Of a DNA stretch of 64,000 nt, positions 9,365 through 17,469 are shown piece by piece (position 1 is the stretch's first letter; every line of letters begins with the position of its first letter). Both the position numbers and the translations under genes were made by a program. Origin of the DNA: Unio delphinus (taxonomy: Eukaryota > Mollusca > Bivalvia > Unionida > Unionidae). Location: positions 6,184,001-6,248,000 of the forward strand of contig JAQISU010000118.1 in assembly GCA_029339505.1 (NCBI GenBank), written 5' to 3'. The notes below the pieces were generated by a model. That model made no database searches. It worked only from the letters and a program-made list of their open reading frames with translations, and was not told the DNA's origin.

Positions 9365-9721
9365 TCAAAATAGTTCATTTTCTTGAATTAACGCTCGTAA
9401 GTTTCTAATTTTAGAATTAACTTCCTTTTTCAATTCATATTCGTTACCCAATTCTTTTCGTATTCCTTCCACGATAGTATATAACGGAACAAACACATCT
9501 ACTTCACTGGAAAATGCAAGAGAGTCTCGAATAGAATTTTGAATTTTTTTGATGAGTGCATATTTCTTTGGTAACATATACTTGTTAGTGCTAACTCCGT
9601 ATTCTATATCCTGAAAATCCGACTTGATTTGATCAGGATTTAACCCATCTGACAATTTAATATTCTGATTTTTCAATTTTGCAATTTCAATTATGATGCT
9701 ATTCATATTATCAGAATTCAT
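9365..9721 (-). CDS. Hypothetical helical protein
   Basis: The 118-residue protein is Lys/Glu/Asn-rich and predicted to be helical, with no Cys and no recognised motif (segments such as LKKEVNSKIRNLRALIQ). Its AT-rich codon use resembles neighbouring Polinton genes and the frame is clean, so it is probably real. Right of it, upstream on its own strand, lies a 34-bp tandem repeat that could contain its promoter. Function unknown. Confidence 0.5.
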   Translation of the reverse strand: MNSDNMNSIIIEIAKLKNQNIKLSDGLNPDQIKSDFQDIEYGVSTNKYMLPKKYALIKKIQNSIRDSLAFSSEVDVFVPLYTIVEGIRKELGNEYELKKEVNSKIRNLRALIQENELF

Positions 9722-9775
9722 ATATGATAATACATATTTCTAATTCATTTTTCAAAAATAAAAGAGCCGTTAATA

Positions 9776-9942
9776 TTTTAAAAATTCAGTCTGTATATAT
9801 AAATATCTTTTTTAAAAATTCAGTCTGTATATATAAATATCTTTTTTAAAAATTCAGTCTGTATATATAAATATCTTTTTTAAAAATTCAGTCTGTATAT
9901 ATAAATATCTTTTTTAAAAATTCAGTCTGTATATATAAATAT
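9776..9942. repeat. 34-bp tandem repeat, about 5 copies
   Basis: Near-perfect head-to-tail units contain AAAAATTCAGTCTGTATATA and end in TAAATATCTTTTTT. Each unit carries a TATATA stretch. It lies inside the Polinton, just upstream of the gene at 9365-9721. Confidence 0.88.
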
Positions 9943-10180
9943 AAATGCAGACAAAAATAAATAACAACCATGATGAGCGGTTATCAGTCATTTGGCCCCC
10001 TTGATATAGGCCACTGTGTCTTTCATAGGGTTCTTTCTATGAGTATTTCCATTTTTTTTCTGAGATATCTTCGATCTCGATTTGACACTATTTGGCCGGT
10101 AATTCATTTTTGAACACCATACGGGGCTACCCAAATGTGACGGAGAGCTAATTACATCCATGGATGTTATTTATTTTAGG

Positions 10181-10408
10181 TCATTTATATTTACATTCAC
10201 CGGAAACATATTCCCCTAAGAGTGAATCTAACTCGTCAAATAACGGGTTAGAATCACAAGAGGGTATGTTTACGTGAAATGACCTAGAGGTTACATATAT
10301 ACGACAACACATCTTTGGAACTCCTTGGTTGCCTTCACATCCAAGTAAGCCCAAAGGAAACCCGAAACATACATCTCCGGAAGGGAGGCCTAACGTGGCA
10401 AACGCCAT
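10181..10408 (-). CDS. Small Cys-containing hypothetical protein
   Basis: The protein has 75 residues and five Cys (VCFGFPLGLLGCEG, KMCCRIY, PSCDSN, SGECKYK). The start lies in a good animal initiation context (AAGATGG) and 30 bp downstream of a TGACGTCA palindrome. Repeated TATA-containing blocks lie further upstream (10450-10620). I do not recognise the protein. It may be an accessory gene of the element, or chance. Confidence 0.35.
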   Translation of the reverse strand: MAFATLGLPSGDVCFGFPLGLLGCEGNQGVPKMCCRIYVTSRSFHVNIPSCDSNPLFDELDSLLGEYVSGECKYK

Positions 10409-10437
10409 CTTAGACCGCCCAGAAGATATGCTTGGGG

Positions 10438-10445
10438 TGACGTCA
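10438..10445. promoter_or_regulatory. CRE-type palindrome TGACGTCA
   Basis: A perfect TGACGTCA (ATF/CREB consensus) lies 30 bp upstream of the ATG at 10408 on the minus strand. An 8-bp match can occur by chance. Its position before an open frame with a good start context makes it worth listing. Confidence 0.35.
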
Positions 10446-10446
10446 C

Positions 10447-10615
10447 AACATATACTTAATTAAGGACAGCACAAATACCGTATATATTTCCACTCGAGTG
10501 TTGTGGCAAACTGTAGGTATACATATACTTAATTAACTTAATTAAGGACAGCACAAATACCGTATATATCTCCATTCAGATTGTAGGTATACATATACTT
10601 TATTAACTTAATTAA
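10447..10615. repeat. Direct repeat of about 80 bp (two copies) with TATA-like core
   Basis: Two copies share ACATATACTTAATTAA, then GGACAGCACAAATACCGTAT followed by ATAT, and TGTAGGTATACATATACTT. It lies between the small Cys protein and the foldback element and is probably regulatory. Confidence 0.65.
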
Positions 10616-10684
10616 GGGTGGATTATAATTCAATGATGATGTAATGATGATGGGACGGCACAGACATCACAAATATGAAACGAC

Positions 10685-10828
10685 GGGGCTGATTTTCAAA
10701 GGCCAATCCGACCAATCAAAGCAACCCATGAAATTAAACCCGGTTGCATGATTGAGAAAAGTCAACCACGCACACGTGTCAATAGCGTGGGTTATTTTTT
10801 GACTGGTCGGATTGGCCTTGAAAGCCCC
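10685..10828. repeat. Foldback (inverted) repeat, about 144 bp
   Basis: The left arm GGGGCTGATTTTCAAAGGCC continues AATCCGACCAATCAAA. The right arm contains TTGACTGGTCGGATTGGCCT then TGAAAGCCCC. The arms are about 35-43 bp with a few mismatches and would form a long hairpin. The middle also has CACGTG-like palindromic sequence. It could be a small MITE nested in the Polinton or a structural or regulatory element of it. No clear target duplication is seen. Confidence 0.7.
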
Positions 10829-10847
10829 AGCTTTAAACCTTTCATTT

Positions 10848-11775
10848 AGTATATAAGGTGACTAATACAGCAGCGTCAATCCACAGAGTGTGTTATTTTA
10901 TTTTCTTGAATTACTTGTTAATGGTGCTTCACAGTATTTAAATGAGACAGAATATTTGCATAAAGCACTAAAAAAAGAATATAATCGTTTGAAAACCTTT
11001 TATATTTGATTTCTTTTCTAATTAATTATAGCCCAAGCCGCTGAATCACAATTTAGGGGGAAATAACCCACGCCATACTGTAATGTAATTTTTATAGATG
11101 TAGCCGCTCTCTAGGGGCATTTGTACATCTTTTATAGGTGCCATGTCGGCATCCTCTTTTTTTTAAAAATCTTTATTCAATATTTACATATTAAATTATA
11201 CAAATGATAGTCAACCCCCCCCCCCCAGCACCCGTCATTCATACACACATTTTCACCACACTCACTACATACAGACATTTAAAAACACTTATATTTACAC
11301 ATAATAGTAGAAACATATATAAGTAGGTGGGAGGGGTTGTTATTCCCTCCCTTATCAACCCGACACCATCTAAGGGAGAGAGTATATAAAGGGAATTAAT
11401 ACAGCAATCCGCAAGGTATGCTATTTTATTTTCTTGAATTACTTATTAATGGTGTTTCACAGTATTTAAATGAGACAGCATATTTGACTTAAACACTAAA
11501 ACAAAGAATATAATTGTTTGAAAACATTTCTTTTCTTACAAAACAATGCCCAGCCGCTGAATCGCAATAACCCATAAAACAAGTTAACACAATCTAAGGG
11601 AGAAAGTATACACGTGTGTTATCCTGTAACGCCTGCATCTCCGGATCACATCCTATGTTTATGAAATACGCATTAATCGCACGTGAGACAGAATATTTGA
11701 CTTAAACACTAAAAAAAAAGAAAATATTTCTTTTCCTATAAAACAATACCCAGCCGCTAAATCACAATGATAACT
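10848..11775. repeat. Duplicated TATA-bearing cassette in the Polinton non-coding island
   Basis: About 190 bp at 10850-11045 recurs at 11380-11585, with a third shorter copy at about 11680-11775. Each full copy starts with GTATATAA, then AATACAGCA, a conserved TTTTATTTTCTTGAATTACT, CACAGTATTTAAATGAGACA, and an A-rich part ending in CAGCCGCTGAATC. No open frame spans the copies. TATATAA at the same relative place suggests duplicated promoters or a small non-coding transcript. Between the copies is a poly-C run (about 11217) and a minus-strand AATAAA (11172-11177). Confidence 0.6.
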
Positions 11776-12121
11776 CCCTTGGTTATATCCATTGGTTATA
11801 TTTAAGAGTTGTCTCCGTTGGTGTTATAGACATACGAAAATCGAATTTTTTGTCCTGTCTCTTTTGAAATGGTAAAGAATTATTCTGAGAATCGGAATCA
11901 ATATAACCATCCTTGATTCTATTATTCAAGAATTAAGTTATCATTCAACACCTACAGAGAACATTAAATGTTCACATATTAATCTATCTATCTGACTGAT
12001 CAAATACCACAAATCCAACTGGATTCTTCAATCTGCGGTTTCTGATAATACCATTACGGAATGCTTCATAATTAACAAGCACGGGTGAGGTCTGAATTCT
12101 TGGTTCATTTGTATAATAACA

Positions 12122-12463
12122 CTATTTTTCTAATTCATTGTTTGGTTTAATTATAAGTCTCTGTATATAATCTTGAGGAGTCTTTATGATTTTGTCATCG
12201 TTGGGGTCAATGACAGTATTTTTTATTCTTTTATCATAATAGCGTTTTAGTTCCCTGTATCGTTTGCCGCCACACCTAACACATAATTGCGACCTTCCCC
12301 TAACCCCAACCCCACATCGAATACAGGGTAACGGACCAAGGCTTCCACGACGAAAGCTTTGCATATGATACCAACAGAATTCATTTCTGCATGATTTGTT
12401 ACACGGTGTCACTGATCCAATCATAAGCCATTTGCAATGATTCATTATACTTAAATCTTTCAT
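12122..12463 (-). CDS. Cys-rich, putative zinc-binding protein adjacent to the polymerase
   Basis: The protein has 113 residues. The Cys/His spacing is CKW...CNKSCRNEFCWYH, then PCIRCGVG and LCVRCGGKRY, enough ligands for two zinc sites. The rest is basic (RYRELKRYYDKRIKN). The gene is divergent from the polymerase with only 24 bp between the two starts, so they must share a bidirectional promoter. From memory, a similar Cys-rich small protein accompanies the same polymerase/helicase family in some fungal genomes (unverified). The role may be nucleic-acid binding in replication, which is inferred. Confidence 0.6.
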   Translation of the reverse strand: MKDLSIMNHCKWLMIGSVTPCNKSCRNEFCWYHMQSFRRGSLGPLPCIRCGVGVRGRSQLCVRCGGKRYRELKRYYDKRIKNTVIDPNDDKIIKTPQDYIQRLIIKPNNELEK

Positions 12464-12487
12464 TTAAATACTTGTTTTAATTATAGT

Positions 12488-15400
12488 ATGGAGGAGTTCG
12501 AGAGATTATCGAAAATTAAGCCCTGGAAAAGTGTTCAATTCAATCTTGATAGAGTTTCTGATACACCAAAGAATAAAATTCTTGATAGAACCTTGATTAG
12601 TAAAATCAGAGACTGTTTTAATGAATTCAAGCGTGATGGGGCAGCTCATTGTTGGTCAACATTTCAAATTGATGGTGTTGTTGACGCTACCATGAATGAT
12701 GAAAAAGCAGCAGTGATAATCTCACGTCTTGGGGAAGAAAGAAATTTTTTTCGAATAAAATTCCTTATCCGTGATAATGGAAAATGGATCATTAGGGACA
12801 AATACGAGCCTATTCTTAAAGACAAAAAAACTGTCACTGTGACTCAGGATTCAAAACCAGGAATTTTGACTGGAATTGATAAACCCTACTACGAAAGATC
12901 TTATCCTGTCACAGCAGTTGTTTACGGGATCTATCCGCTCAATGAAAAACCTGATATTTCAAAACTAGCACCCATGAAATATTCGACAGGGCTCAATTGT
13001 GTAGCAGCACGAATAATAGAACACTTCACAAATGCGTCCCGGGGAAATAAACTAACTGATCTAAGACGAAAAAAAATAACCGAATGGGAACTGACAGTGA
13101 AACAGCATGGGGCAACAATTCAAGATATAGCCAAATTAGAAACATCATTGAGATTTCCAATATCGGTAAGGACAATCACCGGAGAAGTATTATACGAATC
13201 GAAATATAATAAAAATGGAACCCCAATACAGATTATTGATCATAACGAACACGCGTGGTCATCTGCAGTAACAATATTCCCACGGGATAGAACCGTAAAA
13301 TATCTATCCCAAACTCTGTTTGGAACCGAAGAGTTTTTTTCAGAGCAGAAATTATTTGATGCTATTTACCATTTGAGTAAAAAAGATCCTGTGTCAGTGT
13401 GGCTATTTCATAGTACTTCAGACGAAGAATGTAGATTTGATCAGTTTGTAAGGCCCAACGGAGAATTGTACCGTACTGAAGAACTGCATAATCAAATGAA
13501 ACAACTAGCTAGTGAGTTTTCTCCCCAGAGTTCTCTGGGGGAAGACAACGATCAATTATTAGCAAACTGTTTTACACTTCCATCAGTTGTAGCACATTTT
13601 GCTAGGAAGAAAAACGCGTGGAAACCAACACGAAGTGAGTTCTTATCAGAGGTCAAATTGTCTTGTCTTGAATACGGCCATGGAGGATTATGGAATACAA
13701 AATACACCGCTGATACCGTTATTTCCGTTGATATGATTGCGTGTTATCCAGGAAGTTTTCTTGGGTATGGAGAATGCGAGAAATATTTCAAACGATTTGG
13801 ACACCCTACACACGAAATGACCCGTGTTGCTAATAATGGACCACTGCCACATTTCGATTTAACCGGATTCGCTTGTGTAGTATCATTTGAAATGGCTACA
13901 GGACTTCATCCGTGTAGTTATCTTTGGATTGGTAAACACATGTCTGAAAAACACTGGATGCCAATAGTGTTATTACGGTATATGCTTGATTGTAAGATGT
14001 TAAAATCATTAATTGTCAGTGAAGCAATTATATCCTATCGAGCACAGAAATCAGTCTGGTTACCACAACCTGATCTAGAAAAAATAATTAGCGAAGAGCG
14101 AAAACTGTTTCCAAATTTCAGTGAACAACAAATCATGGATTGGTCCCAACAGTTATTTGAAATCAGAAACAATGAAGCAAAAGACCTTGGACGAAGAATA
14201 ATCGGTAAATTTACCCAAGGTGGTAAAGATGATAATACGAGATATTCTTCACGATTGATTATAGACAATGTTGAATACGATTTTGTAATCAAAGATTTAA
14301 CGAATAGGGGCTTATATGTCAATCGTAAGGACGCATTTATGTCCGATGGAACCAAATTGGGTACAATTGTTACTTACACTGATGGATACAATCCGCAGTA
14401 CACACATTTGAGAGCTTCTATGCTTGGTTATGCTTCTATCAATCTGTTTTCAATGATCAATAGATTTCCTACCACCGCAGTTAGAGTTGCTACTGACTCA
14501 TTTTACATAAATAGCAAAATGGCTGATTTTAAGGCTACTGGCAACGAGAATTGGGGGTCATGGAGAATTAAGAAGGAAATGCCTCATGATTATATTCCAT
14601 CAGCAGATGTTACCATTGAAAATAATTACTTAGAAAGCAATCAGTGTTCAGAATTTTCTAGTGCACCACCGATTTCTGATCCAATCTGTAGATATAAAAC
14701 AGTTTATTTAAACGGTTGTGGCGGGTCAGGAAAAACAACCCGGGCAATTGAGTTATATCGTGGGAAATCAAACATGATTGTGCTAACACCGACTCACAGA
14801 CTTGCAAGAGAAATGATACAGAGAGGGGTAAATGCATGCACTTATCATAGTTTCTTTAGATGGAAGGGAGATAAATGGACTACTGAGCGCATGGGAGAGA
14901 AATTTATTCCTGAAATTATCATGTGGGATGAAATAGACACAGTGTCAGAAGATGTCTTAAAAATATTTCTTGAGTGGTTGTTATTGAAGAATACAAAAGT
15001 CGTCATGTGCGGTGATTACGGCCAACCACCACCATTTGTCGGTGCATCTCCCCATGAATGGCTAAAGGGTTTTGTAGACTATTATGAAGAAATTGATACT
15101 GATCATAGATCACTTGATAATGAATTAAAAGAGTTTAAGAAATTAATTAGATTACAACCGGATAGAATCCAGTGTAAAATAGCCCGTGAAATAATTTCGG
15201 AAACTCCCATGAATGAGTTCTGGGAAATGTGGAGACCAAACGATTTGATCATTGCAAGTAGAAAAATAGTCAGGGATACACTTCAGATGAAGTTATTTGA
15301 ATTGCATAAACAAAAATTTGCAACACTTCCAGTGCCCCTCTGTTATAGGCCATCGGATACACGAAAACAGAACATCGAAGTTGATATTCCAGGCCTGACA

Positions 15401-15796
15401 GAGTCAGGGCGTGAAAAGCAGATTCTCGTATTAAATGATATTGTGCTGGTTGATATCAATGTCGTTGAAGATGCATTGCGTGCTAATAAATCCCCGTGGA
15501 CGCTAGGTTATGCAGCAACAATACACTCTTCACAGGGATTGACTATATCGGATACAATTGTTTGGATGGTAGATAATCGCATAGAATGGTCGAATTTAGT
15601 CTATCTCGCAGTGTCTAGAGTACGAAAAATAAATCAGCTTCGAAGAATTGTCGTTGGCGAAGCCAGTGGCGATGATGAAATCATTGGCGATGATAATGAC
15701 ACCACAATAGATGATATTATTGATAAAAAACTCTCCGGTTACAAACAACAAGACAAAAAAAAAAACAACGAGAATTTGATATTGATGCTGAATTAA
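12488..15796 (+). CDS. Family B DNA polymerase fused to an SF1 helicase; C-terminal HNH domain out of frame
   Basis: The protein has 1102 residues. The N-terminal half has a conserved LNCVAARIIEHF region (about 169-180). Next comes the polymerase: motif A VISVDMIACYPGSF (Asp415), a KFTQGG motif-B-like segment (574-579), and motif C VATDSFYI (Asp670; the usual first Asp of DTD is Ala). The helicase follows: Walker A GCGGSGKT (743-750), LTPTHRLA, Walker B IIMWDEID (811-818), motif III GDYGQPPP (842-849), motif V TIHSSQGLT (1011-1019), motif VI VYLAVSRVR (1038-1046). It copies the element and probably unwinds the template. The frame ends shortly after an A11 run at 15755-15765. An HNH domain continues in the neighbouring frame to 15981, so the true product is probably longer. 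A Pol-helicase fusion is unusual among classical Polintons. Confidence 0.92.
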   Translation: MEEFERLSKIKPWKSVQFNLDRVSDTPKNKILDRTLISKIRDCFNEFKRDGAAHCWSTFQIDGVVDATMNDEKAAVIISRLGEERNFFRIKFLIRDNGKWIIRDKYEPILKDKKTVTVTQDSKPGILTGIDKPYYERSYPVTAVVYGIYPLNEKPDISKLAPMKYSTGLNCVAARIIEHFTNASRGNKLTDLRRKKITEWELTVKQHGATIQDIAKLETSLRFPISVRTITGEVLYESKYNKNGTPIQIIDHNEHAWSSAVTIFPRDRTVKYLSQTLFGTEEFFSEQKLFDAIYHLSKKDPVSVWLFHSTSDEECRFDQFVRPNGELYRTEELHNQMKQLASEFSPQSSLGEDNDQLLANCFTLPSVVAHFARKKNAWKPTRSEFLSEVKLSCLEYGHGGLWNTKYTADTVISVDMIACYPGSFLGYGECEKYFKRFGHPTHEMTRVANNGPLPHFDLTGFACVVSFEMATGLHPCSYLWIGKHMSEKHWMPIVLLRYMLDCKMLKSLIVSEAIISYRAQKSVWLPQPDLEKIISEERKLFPNFSEQQIMDWSQQLFEIRNNEAKDLGRRIIGKFTQGGKDDNTRYSSRLIIDNVEYDFVIKDLTNRGLYVNRKDAFMSDGTKLGTIVTYTDGYNPQYTHLRASMLGYASINLFSMINRFPTTAVRVATDSFYINSKMADFKATGNENWGSWRIKKEMPHDYIPSADVTIENNYLESNQCSEFSSAPPISDPICRYKTVYLNGCGGSGKTTRAIELYRGKSNMIVLTPTHRLAREMIQRGVNACTYHSFFRWKGDKWTTERMGEKFIPEIIMWDEIDTVSEDVLKIFLEWLLLKNTKVVMCGDYGQPPPFVGASPHEWLKGFVDYYEEIDTDHRSLDNELKEFKKLIRLQPDRIQCKIAREIISETPMNEFWEMWRPNDLIIASRKIVRDTLQMKLFELHKQKFATLPVPLCYRPSDTRKQNIEVDIPGLTESGREKQILVLNDIVLVDINVVEDALRANKSPWTLGYAATIHSSQGLTISDTIVWMVDNRIEWSNLVYLAVSRVRKINQLRRIVVGEASGDDEIIGDDNDTTIDDIIDKKLSGYKQQDKKKNNENLILMLN

Positions 15797-15981
15797 TAAT
15801 TACTCTGAAGCAGCAACAGAATAATCACTGCGCAAGTTGCAATTGTATAATGCGTTGGCAGTATTCGGATAAGGATCCTCGCCAATTCACCGTTGACAGA
15901 AAAAATAACAATCTCGGTCATGTCAGAAATAATGTGATGTTGACTTGTCTTGAGTGCAATAGACGCAAGGGTGCTAGTTAA
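15766..15981 (+). CDS. HNH endonuclease-like C-terminal domain of the polymerase gene (frameshifted off)
   Basis: In the frame one base behind the polymerase, 15766-15981 encodes CASCNCIMRW, FTVDRKNNNLGH and NVMLTCLECNRRKG, with stop TAA at 15979. The two CxxC pairs, the DR and the GH plus N are the hallmarks of an HNH nuclease. There is no start codon suited to independent translation, and the upstream join is an A11 run (15755-15765) one base short. I read it as the third domain of the polymerase-helicase protein. The last 8 bp overlap the convergent integrase gene. The nuclease might nick DNA during replication or integration, which is inference. Confidence 0.8.
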   Translation, partial: QREFDIDAELIITLKQQQNNHCASCNCIMRWQYSDKDPRQFTVDRKNNNLGHVRNNVMLTCLECNRRKGAS

Positions 15982-16927
15982 GCCCATGCGGTGGTAATTG
16001 AGTATCCTCAGGTATCACTTGTAATTGTTGTCTAGTAAAACCCCGTTGAGGGGCAGTTGAATCCAGTTTATAGATTGGAAGTCTACCCGTAGATCGTGTT
16101 ATACTAGATATCTTATGTGCAGTAATACTCCAATTAGGATCAGTAGCCCTTTTTGTGCCACCCTCAAGCTCTCCTGGTTCGTATAAGTACCTCACAATGA
16201 CATTACTACCAAGAATTGGTTGGGAAACGCTAAAATCTTTTTGAATTTCCATTTCAGGTATTGACTTCTTTTTAATCGCATTGATAGGTTTCATGTTGAT
16301 GGTTCTAGTAATCTCGTTATTCAGTGCAGTAATCACAGCTGGTAACCTTTTAACCCATTCACGGGATCTTTTTTCTTGGATGAATTCTTTTGCGTATTGA
16401 TATCCAAATAACCGCTCAGCAAGGGTTTTATTAAACCGTTCTACAATGGCCTGATCACGATGTAGCGCAGTATGTCCTCGTCTGATAGTGACTTTATGAT
16501 TTTTCATTATTGATAACACTACACCCTGAAATTCTTTGCCGCGATCAATTTGTAATAGATTTGGCCAGTGCAGAGGACTCCTTCGATAAATCCTTTCAAA
16601 TGCAGAAGCCACTTCAGTGGCTGATTTTGTTTTTAACGGTTCTGCTTCTTTGTATCGACTTGCAATATCAACTACGGTTAATGCGTATTTGTAACCACGA
16701 TCATGTGGCAGAAATAATAGATCAGCCTGATGAACTTCATTAGGAACTGTCACATCAAAATGCGAGAATTGAATTTGTTTAGGCGGTGGTAGATAAATTT
16801 GCCATAGTGCCTGTTTGGATAACCAATGAGCCGCAGTGGTTTTTTTCACTTTTGCAGCGCTAGCGAGTTTATGGATTGCTGATTTACCCCTCCAGTATCC
16901 TCTTGGGGAATAATAAATAGATTCCAT
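15974..16927 (-). CDS. Retroviral-type (rve/DDE) integrase
   Basis: The likely start is MESIYYSPRG (16927); the frame is open to 16948. The protein has 317 residues. An N-terminal segment is helical (GKSAIHKLASAAKVKK). The RNase-H-like core has catalytic Asp69 (HQADLLFL), Asp128 (LLQIDRGKEF) and Glu163 (QAIVERFN), with 34 residues between the last two, the expected DDE spacing. The C-terminal domain reads VIVRYLYEPGELEGG ... RGFTRQQLQVIP, an SH3-like or basic tail. No clear chromodomain is seen, unlike many animal Polintons. It cuts and joins the TIR ends to the target. The gene is convergent with and overlaps the polymerase/HNH end, and starts just after the PLA2-like stop at 16935. It looks intact. 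Confidence 0.92.
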   Translation of the reverse strand: MESIYYSPRGYWRGKSAIHKLASAAKVKKTTAAHWLSKQALWQIYLPPPKQIQFSHFDVTVPNEVHQADLLFLPHDRGYKYALTVVDIASRYKEAEPLKTKSATEVASAFERIYRRSPLHWPNLLQIDRGKEFQGVVLSIMKNHKVTIRRGHTALHRDQAIVERFNKTLAERLFGYQYAKEFIQEKRSREWVKRLPAVITALNNEITRTINMKPINAIKKKSIPEMEIQKDFSVSQPILGSNVIVRYLYEPGELEGGTKRATDPNWSITAHKISSITRSTGRLPIYKLDSTAPQRGFTRQQLQVIPEDTQLPPHGLN

Positions 16928-16934
16928 GTTGTTA

Positions 16935-17464
16935 TTAATTACCAGCACCTAACATCAATTTACTTTTCATAGCCGATTTTATCAAAAAGGAAGCCAATTT
17001 TTCTTTGAAAGATTTATCAGAAATAGCATTTAACGCATGAATTAATTTCACATCTGCTAGATGCCTGTGCTGCAGATTACTGCTTTTATAAGATACATCA
17101 TGAAGGTGACAGGCCTTATCAATAGCGTTTATTGGTTCCTCACCGGGTCGGGGCTGATTTTGATCATTGAGTCTGATATCAAGTCTTGTTCCCGGTCCAC
17201 AGTAGCTATATCCTGGAAGGTGCTTTTCTCCAGGGTATTTTGCCCATGGGGTTCCAGGGAGTTTAGTTAGCTTGGCTGCGATATCACCTCCTCGTTTTTT
17301 TTTAAAGGTTCCTTGAGTTCCTTGGGTTTAGAAACAAATCTAAATTTCTTTGTACTACATTGTACGCATTTACCAGAAAGCGCTGATCGGTTATTTTTAG
17401 TTGTAATCGTCGTCAAGTCATCTGTGCCAGTACGTTTTTTACACCTCACATAATATAGATCCAT
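16935..17464 (-). CDS. Zinc-ribbon + phospholipase A2-like protein, one frameshift
   Basis: The first part (17464 to the A9 run at 17295-17303) starts MDLYYVRCKKRTGT and has GKCVQCSTKKFRF, a short zinc ribbon of the DUF5679 look. The expected first Cys is Tyr5, so only three of four ligands remain. The neighbouring frame, one base off, continues with GYSYCGPGTRLDIRL (calcium-loop type), INAIDKACHLHDVSY (catalytic His-Asp pair) and HRHLADVKLIHAL to the stop at 16935. This matches the parvovirus VP1/PLA2-like domain found in Polintons, where the ribbon and PLA2 parts are usually one protein. PLA2 activity would act on membranes during virion traffic (family knowledge). The start is 5 bp from the divergent ATPase gene. 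Confidence 0.8.
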
Positions 17465-17469
17465 AATTT

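Noticed and set aside
15793..15987. 64-codon minus-strand open frame after the polymerase
   Set aside because: It is the complement of the HNH-coding stretch, which has clear family residues.
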